This document shows, piece by piece, positions 10,851 through 22,073 of a stretch of DNA of 64,000 nucleotides. Numbering within the stretch: the first letter of the stretch is position 1; every line of letters begins with the position of its first letter. The stretch comes from Deroplatys truncata (Eukaryota > Arthropoda > Insecta > Mantodea > Mantidae), in the NCBI GenBank assembly GCA_030765065.1, contig CM060990.1, positions 4,768,001 to 4,832,000 of the forward strand, read 5' to 3'. A program made the translations under genes and the position numbers. The notes beneath the pieces are model-generated. The model was not told the DNA's origin, ran no database searches, and worked only from the letters and a program-made list of their open reading frames with translations.

Positions 10851-13800
10851 CTTGTGTAAAAGGACACGTAGCAACAGCGATAACAGAAATAAAGTAGGTC
10901 ACGGAGCTAAGCACACAGCAAACCTACCTCTCCACTCGCCCAAGCGAGACTGCGTTGAGAGCTGGAACCCGGCCATTAAGTTAAGAGAGTTGACGTGTGA
11001 ATATTATCTCGCTTCTGGCCTGCTAATGCATTTAGGAGATGGGGGAGATCAGAATCAGGTAACATTCTCGGTTTGGAGGTGGGAAGACGGTGGGGTTTGA
11101 TATAAAATGTAATCAAATCAATATGCAAAGTGCTTTGAACCGGCCGATCTCTACTACTGTCGTATTCGTAGTCATACGTATTACTCCTGCGGTTCCCTCA
11201 CCACATCTGTGCTCCCTGGGATTGGTAAGCACAAAGAATCCGCGTTGGGTCGAGATGTGAGGTATCCTCTGCGTTCTCTGGTTATACACATACATGACAA
11301 TGGGGTGTACGCGATGATCATAAACGATAAATAATGAAAACTACGGTTATCAGAAGAAAAGCAAAGAATACACGCTTGTGAATTCGAGAAAAGGCGGTGG
11401 AGGAAATGTACACATTTAGCTGTATGTAATGTTTCATTAGGAGCAAATTCAAATATTTTCAAGACTTTAGGGGGTAGCATCAGCCTATGAAGCTTTTCAT
11501 AGAAAAATTAGAGTTACTATAGACCCTTAAGAAGCAACTGAGGAAATTTCTTTCACTGAATAGTGTGCAAATTTAGAAACCTATATGGAAGCATTTGAAA
11601 TGTGGATGTCGAGAAGAACGGAGCGGGTAAAATCCACAAACACAGTAAGAAACGAAACTGGTTTAGAACCTGGCGAAGGATCAATAATGCTGAAACTTTT
11701 TAAGACAGTAAAGAAAAGAGTTTTGTGTTTTTGAACTACTAAGCAGGCCTATTAAAGAAATCGTTATTAATTTACAGAGTATTTATTTGTTTATTTTAAT
11801 TATGCAGTTAAAAACCCAAGTCTCACAACATTTTAGCAATTATGAACTCTGTCATGTATACTCGTATGCATAAAATGTGGCCCATAATGGTTAAATCATA
11901 ATTGGTTTAGCCTTTCGTTGTATACCAATCGTGGCAAAACTCTTTCAAAGGGATGTATCGTAACCACTCCTCCATTCCACATAGATTACAAGCATCGTTC
12001 ATTGTTTAGTTTTTCGGTCTCTGTATTTTTTTAGGCCAGTCACATTGAGAACTGATACCAGCTGGGTGGAGTCAAATTTGGTTACCTGAAAGTGGAAATC
12101 TTACTGAGGGAGAAGCACCGTGTCGATCTAGGGGAATTTCCCACCTTTTATGCAAGACGGTGAACGTCTGAAAAAACTTAGATATTGAAGTTCAGTGCGA
12201 AGCGTCTTATAAGCATGTGAAGAGATTAATAAGACTTGAAGAAGCGCCTATTTGAATGCCATCGCACAACTTATTTATCAGAAACGCCGTTTTGATCTTC
12301 ATTACTCCCAATTAGAACACCCAGTTCTGTATCACCAGAAGTTACAATTTAATATAAAACCCAATAAAATTCATTTCTGATTGCTTGAGGGATACGAACA
12401 TCTACGAAAGCACGCGATTGACGGAAGTCTGCAGAAAGGAGTAAAATACGGATTCTCATAGGTGACTTAAGGCCTATTTCTAGATGAAATTTAGTAAATT
12501 TTTCTTTCTAATTGTGGTGTTTTTATACCGGTTCTCTTTTGTCACATCCGCCACCGACTTTCGGATGCTTAAGGACGGGCTCAGTTTGTTCTCCTATAAA
12601 CATCCTGGAGATTGTTGCTTTATGTTTTAAAAACCATAGTTAATAATAAGGTATGTATCTGTGAGAAAATCCAAAATTTTCTTTTAATGTAAGTTAAAGT
12701 GCACCAAGAAGTATCATTCTTTGTCGAAGAACAAAGACACAGTGAGCTTCGGGATTACCAGCGACTAAAGACGCGGTCGGTACTTTTCCAAAACTTGAAC
12801 ATTCTATGGAAATTAATTAATCAGGAGATTCATTTCCACATGAGGTTTATAAATCTTGTAAAAAGAAAACATGTATAAGGAAATATGGATTTAAGTTCCA
12901 AATAATTACCAGTACAGTGAATATTTCAAAGTTGAATGTCAGCAGTCTTCCCTTGTACTGGCTACGATTCATCTCCTTAAATGCTTATCAAATTCATAGT
13001 CAAAACGAATCTGGACCTATTGGGCTTTGAAGACGACAAATACTGAAGTAATTTGGAACTTGTAACTCTCCATTGATCAGTGAGCTATAATGAGCTGTTC
13101 TCCTGTGGTCATCTTCGAGCGCAAATTAAGTTTTAAATAGCTGTCTCCCCCAGGGACGGCTGTGCTCTCTCCCTGAAATGCCTCTTTATTCAAAAGTTCA
13201 TTATTAGTAATCTCCGAAATCCTGAGGTAGTTTACTATGTACAGCAAACAAGGAGATCCTAAGCTTAGTGTTCAGTACCGCGAGATTCGCACCCAGTTTT
13301 CCCCCACAGCATTCCTAACTGCCTAGCATAATGAGGTAGCCAAATAGTTTGAGAGGTATGCTATTCTTCAAATAAGAGCTGGCTAATGAACATGCACAGA
13401 GTGTTTTCTAAGGTAGTAACAGTCTCAAATTGAAACTGTTCCAAGCATGTCTTGAAGTTTGGCTTTTTAAACTTCTTGGCATACCATATCTGAACTTGAG
13501 GACAAAAACGTGTGCAGACGTTTGTCTGTGCAGTAATACATTCATTTATCATTCGGTTGACATAGTTGCTTATGCGTTCAGTGATATTCGCTGCCACATT
13601 CTTGTTAAAATGAACACATTCTGCACTGAGAACAATGTTCTGTTTCCTATTTTTATATGGTAACAAACTGTATAAGTTTGGGAAGCTTTCTTTCTAGCAG
13701 AAATTACGCATACACTACCTACGTTTCTGTCAAGCTCTAAAGTAGGGATATATACGTCAATATGTGAGCTTGCAGACAGAAAACACTAGTTCCTTTCTCA

Positions 13801-14518
13801 CGTAGACTTTAATGCTCGACTAGATGATTCATCTTCGTTCTTTATGAATTGTAAAACAATTTAACCTCATCATGACCTTCTTGGAAATAAGGATTGTATT
13901 AAAAGTCTTATGTTTCATACCATAGCAGTGCGATTAATTCCAAGATAATATGATGCTACAGAGTAATTACATGGTTAAAAGTGGTTGTGCGTGGTTTGTG
14001 TCTAAGAAATCATTTATTTCGAGAGGTTTTTCAAAGAATTGGGGTCATTTTGAAAATAAAACTTCCAATTCTTCCCACGTTTGAAACATATTTTGACTTC
14101 CTTTTCTAGACTGTTTTCTGAAAACGTTTTGTAACAAAATTTTAATAACCCTGAAGATTTTTTGCAAACCTGTGTTTTACTGTACTGGGTAAATGAAATG
14201 ATTTTCATTTCCATAGTCAGTCAATTTTTCCTTTCCAAATGTAAACTGCGTGAAGGTAATAGTTAGGAACGAGTTGGAAGAACTGAAAGTGAATAAGTAA
14301 ATGTTTTAAAGGGAATAAATACCACTGAGAGTTTCAGAGAAACAGTGTCTGATCATTAATAAAACAACTCGGTTCAAGAAGAACAAATGTCATCGAAAAC
14401 ACAAAACCTGATTTCTGACACGATGTAACATAGAAACTTCCTTCTTACTGTTCTATTTCAATTGGTTCTATATGGTGGGGTGTTTTGGATCCTTTGACCA
14501 CAAATACCCAACTATACA
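10851..14518. other. Unassigned intergenic DNA
   Basis: Only short, non-homologous reading frames (the longest is about 101 codons, minus strand, 13361-13666, with no motif I recognise and an overlapping open frame on the other strand). No SINE boxes or tandem arrays seen. It forms the left flank of the large palindromic element that begins at about 14519. Confidence 0.45.
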
Positions 14519-14960
14519 AGTAGTATAGATATGGTGCAACTAGCCCACTTTTGCGTTTATATGGGGGAGATAGGGAAAACGAGGGTGGTTCTAATTTGAG
14601 AGAGCATTCATTGAAGAAAATGCGTTTATATGGGAGAGATAGGGAAAAGTAGGAGAGATCCTAAGTAGAGCAGGTTCTCAAGGAGGGGGAATGTACTTCA
14701 TATGAGAGAGGTAGGAAATACGCAGTGAGGTGTTACGCTAGACAGATGTTGAGGAGTAGAGTATGGTTTATATGGGGAAAGATAGGGAAAACTGGGAGAG
14801 ATGCTAGGCTAGACAGAGGCTGAAGGAGGGGAATACACTTTATATGTAAGAGATAGGGAATACTAGGAAACGAGCTAGGCTAGATAGAGTTTGAGGACTA
14901 GAGTATGCGTTTATATGGGAAAGATAGGCAAAACGAGGGGAACGGATAGGGAGGCTAGTG
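14519..14960 (+). repeat. Left terminal subterminal-repeat block
   Basis: Irregular tandem copies of a motif TATATGGGAGAGATAGGG(A)AAA separated by variable spacers, beginning right after the AGTAGTATAG terminus. It is the inverted counterpart of the 70-bp array at 41391-41801; the unit here is longer and less regular, roughly 110-120 bp. Confidence 0.75.
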
Positions 14961-15683
14961 TTGCCGCATGTACAATATCCAGTCTTCTCCAGGAGTGCAC
15001 CATCTAACATTCAGCACGTGAATAGACTCCAGGGGTTGGACGCATCATAGTTGTCTATGATTTCACAGGTAATTCAGGTAGTATCGTAGGTGTTTAGGCT
15101 AATTCAGGTAGTATCACAGGAGGATAGATTCCAGGGATTGGGTATAGCACAGTCCCGTATTTCACAACTACTTCAGGTAATATCGTAAGTATTTAGGGTA
15201 ATCGGGATAGTTTCACAGATACTCGTGCTAATGTTACAACACATTTATATGCTTTTTTCAATCTCTGTTAAACTTTTATATGTTAAACAGTTAGTGTGTG
15301 AGACGGGGAGGGTTTAAGAGTGTATAGACTTACTGTAAGGGAATGTAGAAGTAGCATAAACTAACCCATTCGCATAGTTGAGGAGATATTATAACGTCTT
15401 GGTCAGCTTTATTGCTTTATATGGCTATATTTCTTTGTCTAAGTGTCAGTTAATCATTGTTTTATTAGATAAGGATTGTAAGGGTAGACGTCTCTCCTCT
15501 TTATCTAGGCTTGAGACTAGCACTAAGATTTGCTCCTAATGACAAGGTTAACACCTCCCCTTCCATCTTCTTTCTTCACCAGGTGTCTGCTGGGTGTATA
15601 CACAGCACATGAGTAAACTTGCACTTTTTAATCGTGTAGACTCGCCGAGAAAATCTTCCTCTTGAGATCCAGGTTACATTCTT
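14961..15683. other. Left-arm specific spacer with short repeats
   Basis: No gene. Contains repeated short motifs such as AATTCAGGTAGTATC and GATTCCAGGG. It has no counterpart in the right arm and belongs to the insertion that also carries the polB pseudogene. Confidence 0.5.
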
Positions 15684-18600
15684 TTAAGTACTGTTTGTAA
15701 TACGGTAATGTCCATACGCATATGTTGTTATTCCATTCTGTTCAATAACTCTTTTATCATCAAAAGGAGCAAATGTGGTTTTATTCACTTGTACTGTGAT
15801 AACAACATGCTCTCGTGACAGGATCAGATTTATATGTGTTCTTATTCCTTCTGGAGTTTCAAGACAGTCTGCATAGCTGTCAAATGTAATGTACTGCTTA
15901 ATAGCACTACGTTTTATACCTTTAGTATTTTTTATCATTGAACCTTAGATATCTAGCGTATACATCTTAGGTCGTAGTCCAACAAAGCGTATGGTGATTT
16001 TGCTACTAGCCTTATCTTTAAATTTTCTCAGCATCTTTTTGTTCTGAGTGGAGTGGCATATATAGTGACAGGTGCACCACTGGAGATAACTTCTTGCACT
16101 CTGCTGCCACTTTGCACTGCGCGTTTTATGTGCTGTTGTACTTCTGTTACACTTGCAGGAATATCGTTTACCATACTCAGAGGGGAAAGTTTCCGTGAAA
16201 AAGGAGACAATTCCTGAGGAGCTAGGAAGTAGCTAATATTCACCAATATATAGGAAAACAATTTATTTTAACGTGATATATCCGTTTACAATGATTAGAT
16301 CAGCTTGCTTTAACACCTGTTTAACAAGTTAATATGCTGAAATACAATGTGATATTTTCTTTGCTTTCTACGCCTAAAGCTGCCATGTGCATTTAAAGAA
16401 TGTATGACAAAGTAACAAATACCATAAAGTTACGTGAAATGCAATGTCAATACTTCTCCCGTAAAAAATGGAAAATCACCAAGAGTTAAAGATTGAATCT
16501 TGAAAAGCTTACCAAACAGGGTTATAAAGATAATTTAAAAAGTCCGAAATAACCCCTGGTGAATTGTGCCGAACCCCTCTGTCACGATGGCTAGTTGTTG
16601 CGGCTCGGCCCCTGGCGAAAAAGCGACTCATTTTCTCTGCCTGCCCAAGAGTTACAGGAACCGTCGGATATTATGCTGGCGCTGGCATAAGTGGCGTGTC
16701 GCAACCCAGCCAATGACGATCGTCACTGATGTATTACGTGATGAGGTGATGTTTTACGTCACTCCTGACAATATGTTGTTCGAAGTTTTGGACTTTGGCT
16801 TTCTCTGGTTCTGAACGACGTCATGAGCCTGAAGCATTGTGCGTGCTGGTTGCATGAGCCACGACCATGGGGGAGACGAAAACGGCACACAGGGTAATCC
16901 GCTGTATTCAGATGCTCGAGAAAACGTAGCTTGTCCTGGTACACATCTTCAGTTGTCACACTATGAATGAATGAATCAGTGTCCATATACATAAGCTTCA
17001 GGTTTTCAACTCCATAATACGTAACAAGACGTCGTAATGATAGTGGTACATTAATTTCTTGGAGATGTCCAACACCTTCATTCCAATGTGTATAGGCTTG
17101 TTAAATACAACCTGACGAGAGGTCATATGCACAGCAGCTATATTATTGTCCTATCGTTCAACGTAGGCTTGACGATAACATTTTCCAGTGTTTTCTCATT
17201 TCTAACCAGTCGTATATCCATGCGATAACGTAGGTTCTCCATAGTTTTTCCTAACATGGTGTTGTTAAAGAGTTTGTAGAGGTCCTTCCCGAAATTATTT
17301 GCAACCTGTTGTTAAATTCCGTATAAGGTTTTAACCACTGAGACTGTAGAACACGATGGATGTTTCTCAAACGTAATCGATGATTAAGAGTTTGCTTCAA
17401 AGTCATGTAATGTACTACATACTTCTTCCCAGGTCCATCATGGGGTTTCAGTTTCTTTGCAGATGATTCCTTGGGCTTCATAAACTCAGGTAGGAAAGGT
17501 AGATGGTTGTGTAGATCGTGAATTTCTGCAGGATACTGCGACTTCTAATATGTATCCATGAGGATCGCCTTCTTGTAGTGTTTTTAAGTTAATTTCGTTT
17601 GGGGAAATCCACTAAAATCTCCGATAAGGGAGGGGAAGGGACATTCCCCAACCATATTCATCATTGACGTCATTTTATGTAGTAAATTGGGTTTGTATCG
17701 ACGAATCATACTTATTCATGTGGGTATTCTTTACTTCGGCATACAGATGGGACACTTGGCATAAACGTCGTCTTATACCGGATTATATAATGAGTAAGTG
17801 ACCATAACCCTGTAGCTATTCCAGCACAATTGCAGTATGCAGGAACATGGTATCCCATGTAAGTCTTAGAGAGGTGAAATAATGAGTGGGTTCGACTTTG
17901 TGAGCTTTGAGGGTCTGATCTCCAAATGTCTGAAAGACATCAGCTAGAAGAACATCTAAGGTTAAGAACAGGTCCCTGTACTCACCCAGGTTTCTCACAT
18001 TAAACAGCTCCCATACATTTCTAGCATAATTTTAGGTAGCATCACTAATTTCTTCTTCGTTTAATCTATTGTAGAGGAAGTCCTTAGGAGGCAAGCAGGT
18101 TTCGTTCAAAACATCCCATAAAGTGACGTAATCATAGGGAAATACTCCCTTACGCGTCATCAACCTCAACTTGTCTTCTCCAATTTGCTTCAGTGTTTCA
18201 GGATACGATGTTAGATTTTTCACCACCTTATCCAAGATTATACTCAGGAAGCGAAAGTTATCCACAAACCAAAGCTTTATATCTCCAACATACATAGAAA
18301 ATGATACTTTCTTCGGAGCTAGGGATTACTCCACCGGCTCACTTTACATCCCAGCTCCTTAGCAATGGAATGTGAGTCATACCCTCTGAGATTGTTCATG
18401 AATATGGGAGTATATTTAGTGTTTTGCAGGACAAATTACATTCATAATGAAGATTTCCACGGTATTCACCACTAATACGCTCATGATCGCGTACTTTATA
18501 GTTCTTTTCAGTAAAGAGTTTACCACACAAGCAGCGTACTGTAGTGAACTCAACATCCTTCTGCTGTTGATTTGTAAGTTTCAGAGGCTTGGCAGATTTG

Positions 18601-18945
18601 TATGTATTATCAATTTTCTTTTCAAGGGATGTGAGGTATACCACAAAATTCTGAGCAGCATCAAAACCACGATATACATAGGGTTGCTTAGGAAGAACAG
18701 TTTCCAGATATTCAACAGATTGATCAGGTTTCACGTAAACACAGTAACTCATAGGTACATGTTCCTCATAAGGAATTAATATGAAGTTTCACGATTGGTG
18801 TTGCACTTATCACATGGAGCGAGGATGCTTTAAAAGTCTTCATAGATGACGTAAGGTAGTTTCAACATCAATTCAAAACTTTTAAATTCTAGGACGGAGT
18901 TCTCGTTTATAGATATAACTACCCTTGCAATATCATTTTGATTAC
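15684..18945 (-). pseudogene. Polinton/Maverick-type protein-primed DNA polymerase B, broken
   Basis: Family B polymerase of virus-like Polinton elements, which would replicate the element by protein priming. Blocks in order on the minus strand: N-terminal exonuclease-like segment (LPYVIYEDF, near 18860), a zinc/HNH-like region (CLCG...KVRDHERISGEYRG, 18396-18560), a block with RKGVFPYDYV (18032-18295), NLGEYRDLF and a THYFT...TWDTM block (17816-17998), a block with YVVHYMTLKQTL (17251-17481), NKPIHIGMKVLD near 17080-17120, motif C as YMDTDSF (about 16985) and the C-terminal blocks FVGLRPKMY and TTYAYGHY (15684-16010). Stops and frameshifts separate them. About 800 bp of unrelated sequence (roughly 16020-16880) interrupts the gene between motif C and the C-terminus, and the motif A region near 17600-17800 is degraded. 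Dead, and located in only one arm of the palindrome. Confidence 0.85.
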
Positions 18946-19046
18946 AGAGGGATGCAAGTTCTTGTAGTTTTTCCAAACCACCTCGTCCATACCATTAACA
19001 AAATGGGTGAAACACCTCCTACTATGGCACACTCGTTCCTTATGAT

Positions 19047-19157
19047 CAGACTCTCAAAACGCACAGTCAATCCCGCTCATTATTTCACCTTCCCAGGACC
19101 TACATGGGATGCCATGTTACTGCATACCGGAATTCAGCTGGAATATAACCTAACATC
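19047..19157 (+). pseudogene. Second polB fragment in the opposite orientation
   Basis: The plus strand encodes NPAHYFTFPG then TWDAMLLHTGIQLE, the same conserved polymerase block that the main pseudogene carries on the minus strand at 17816-17998 (THYFT...TWDTMFLHTAI). The copies differ enough to come from different polB genes. It stops where the left arm regains similarity to the right arm, so it marks the inner edge of the inserted segment. Confidence 0.75.
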
Positions 19158-20640
19158 TCTCTGCGTAAGTGGATATAAAATAGCGACTTCAGCCCACAAA
19201 CAGATGCCGACAACTGAAAAGATCCATTGTTCTATGACGACAAGCCCCGCCCCTTTCTTTGTGCGCTATCCCTTAAAGCCGCCGAAGATGACCCATCATT
19301 TTCGCAGGCTCCTCCCCCTTTCTTTGTGCGCTAACCCTTAAAGCCGCCGAAGATGAACCCTCCTTTTGGTCTCCTAGCATGTCGCCTGGTTCTGTGCCGG
19401 TGGCACCTCCCCCTTGCTTTGTGCGCTAACCCTTAAAGCCGCCGAAGATGACCCCTCCCTTCGCCGGTTCCTTCCCCCTTTCTTTGTGTGCTAACCTAAC
19501 GCCGCCTGGGTCTGCCCCCCATGCGGTCTGGTCGCGTACCGGTGGTCCCTTCCCTTTGTGGTCTGATTGGTTCCCTGCGGATATCCTAATGCCGCCTGGG
19601 TCTGTCCCCCATGCGGTCTGGTCGCGTGCCAGTGGTCCTCTCCCTCCGCTTTGTGGTCTGATTGGTTCCCTGTGGATAGGTGGGAGAGTGTGTATTGTTC
19701 CAATACGCTGGTTACATTCCCGCCATCCTCATTGTGATTTGTCTAAATCCCTCCCGTGTGATTGGTTCCCTTTGGATAGGTGGGAGAGTACGCATTGTTC
19801 CTATATGCTGGCGACGTCAACCCGCTCTCATAGCGTCCTGTCTAAATCCCGCCCCTGGTGAGGTGTGTGTGGTAGGGAATGTGATTCCCGATGCCTGCCG
19901 CCCATCGGCAAATCGTTTGAGTACATAATTGTGTCAATCAATTAAATAATGTTCGTCCATGCATAAAACATTATTGAAAAAAAAGAATCGGCATTTTATT
20001 ACTACTAATGTCCGCACTTTGCATATGTAATGAAACGTTGCTCGTCGATCGATGAATACAATTAAGTATTTTTGATTGATTAATTGTATATGAATTGACT
20101 TGCGCACCTGGAGCTATCTCCCCCATTTTATATCTACTAATGTTCACACATTTCACTTCTAATGAAACGCGAATAGTTGGTCGATGAAAACAATTAATTA
20201 TGTTTGATTGATTAATTGAATATGAATTGACTCGCGCACCTGATCGTCATCGTATGTGTGCTAGCATGTGTATAATTATTACGACTAATAACATTTGTTT
20301 AATTCTACTTTTGAGGGAAAATATTATTTGGATTTATAAGAATATTACAACACTTAGATGAATCCATAGCTGAAAGGACAGAGTTGCCGTAACAGTCGTT
20401 ATCGCGTGATAATTTCGCTGAAAACCCGCGCGCAACCCTTCCTCCATGGAGCGTCTCAATTGCGTGACCGGTCGTTCAAGAGCAGCGGTAAGCTAGCATT
20501 CACTTCAACCTCCCTCGTTGTACAGAGTGCCTCTTGCAGACCGCGTGCCCCCTAGGTGAGAGAGCGGTAAGCCGCCTCTTCCGCTGAACGACGAAGATGC
20601 CGGAAGTAGACATTTTAAAAGTTTAACGAATGCACTGCGC
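19158..20640 (+). repeat. Left outer arm, block B
   Basis: Inverted counterpart of 39940-41330. The first part (about 19220-19500) has GC-rich tandem units with GCCGCCGAAGATGACCC and TTTGTGCGCTA; the second part (19860-20640) is AT-rich with recurring GATTGATTAATTG and GTCGATCGATGAA motifs, then GAAAACCCGCGCGCAACCC and ATGCCGGAAGTAGAC. The AT-rich half aligns with the right arm with only scattered differences. The reading frames over it look incidental. Confidence 0.85.
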
Positions 20641-20814
20641 GGTCTTAACCTCTCTCCGGCAACAGTCCGACATGTAATGAAAAAACCCGGCAGCCGACTT
20701 CGGTCTGGTAATAACCAGTTTCACCCCCCCCCCACTCCCCGACTGTATGCGTGACGTCACTAACAAGTCTCGATGTGTAGACTAGCCAGGCTCCATTCTG
20801 TCGGCGTCGGTAAA

Positions 20815-21345
20815 TCATGTTAACGATTTGATGAGATAATTGTGTCAAACAATTAGGTAATGCGATATTGAAAAAAAGAATCAATGTTTACATACTGCTA
20901 ATGTCAGGCCATAATGCCTCTAAAGGGGTGAGGTTATTAAACGCTGCTCGTCGACCAATTAAGTATTAGTGATTGATTAATGTAATTGACTTGCGCACCT
21001 AGAGCTATTTCACCCATTTTTAACTACTAATGACATCGCATTTGAAATTAAACGCGGCTCGTCGATCGATGAAAACAATTAAGCTTTTTTTATTAATTAA
21101 CTGTATATGACTCCCGCACCTGGTTGTTCTCGTATATGTGTGATTATTACGCATGTATAACTATTAAAACTAATAACATTTGTTTAATTCTTCTTTTGAA
21201 CGGAGGGCTTATAAAAAACATTACATTGCTTAGACGAATTAAAAAAGCGACTGAAAAGAACGTTGTAAATAGCTAGTGTGAGACGTTAACACGAAAACCC
21301 TTTACGAAAAACAAGACGCATGCGACCGCTGTGCAGCGTCTAATA
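20815..21345 (+). repeat. Diverged direct copy of the block B AT-rich module
   Basis: Repeats, in the same order and orientation, motifs of 19915-20330: GATAATTGTGTCAA, ATTGAAAAAAAGAATC, CTGCTCGTCGACCAATTAAG, TGACTTGCGCACCT and ACTAATAACATTTGTTTAATTC. A degenerate second copy also occurs on the right arm near 39380-39520, so the tandem duplication predates or was copied with the palindrome. Confidence 0.7.
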
Positions 21346-21583
21346 CAATGAAGCTTAAGAAGTAGTTAAACCAGGACGCTAGGGTTTTTCCCCGGTACCT
21401 GCTCTTAATGGCTAGGGGTATCCATCACGCCACATGCTGGGGTACGCTCCAACTGATGTTAAAAAATATAAGACGCTATGTCTCTTCTCACTCGAGAGAA
21501 GCAATAAAAAGATTTGCTTTGTTGCTCATTTAATTAAGCTATTTATAGTTTGGCTAGAAATAAGCTTCAATAGAAATGTATAT

Positions 21584-22063
21584 TGTCGTATGCCTCACTT
21601 AATAGTATTATTTAACTTCAGAGGAGAGCTACTCGCTTATTAGAGGGATCGTTAACCAAACAAAGAACTTTAAACTCGAGGCATCGACGAGGACGCAGCT
21701 AAGTTAACTTTACAAAATAGTCTTACACCAACATATTATCTGGCTGAAGGGAGAGGAAAGGAACTCTATTATACCATAATTAAAAGTTAAAAGGCGTGGA
21801 TGGCACACAATTTATTGGATGAAGTTAGTTACATACCTTTGCCCATTGCCTGCCGACGAGGACATCGTGTGTTAGCAGTTGCCCGACTCTCTTACCCGAA
21901 GCCTACTCACAGAATGAAGCTACGCCAAGTTGGCGTCAGTAACGCCATATCCCCACCAATGACACACTGCTTCCCCTTTTATCGCCCCTACTCACAGATA
22001 CACTGCCACGCTTCGGCGTCCAGAGAGCGTATTACCATTAATATAATCTGTGCACATGCCACA
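21584..22063 (-). repeat. LTR at the left edge (3' LTR of the minus-strand element)
   Basis: 480 bp, TG...CA ends. Differs from its partner at scattered positions, for example CTTATTAGAG here against CTTATGAGAG, and CCCCTTTTATCG against CCCCTGAATCG. Confidence 0.92.
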
Positions 22064-22073
22064 TCTCCCCCTG
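22064..22073 (-). other. Polypurine tract candidate
   Basis: Reads CAGGGGGAGA on the minus strand, directly against the LTR. This would prime plus-strand DNA synthesis and fixes the element's orientation. Confidence 0.7.

Noticed and set aside
13361-13666. 101-codon minus-strand frame as a gene
   Set aside because: Overlapped by an equally open plus-strand frame and without recognisable motif; likely chance.
19448-19928. Proline/tryptophan-rich frames near 19.5-19.9 kb
   Set aside because: Readings of GC-rich tandem units of the outer arm, also open by chance in other frames; repeated phrases rather than domains.
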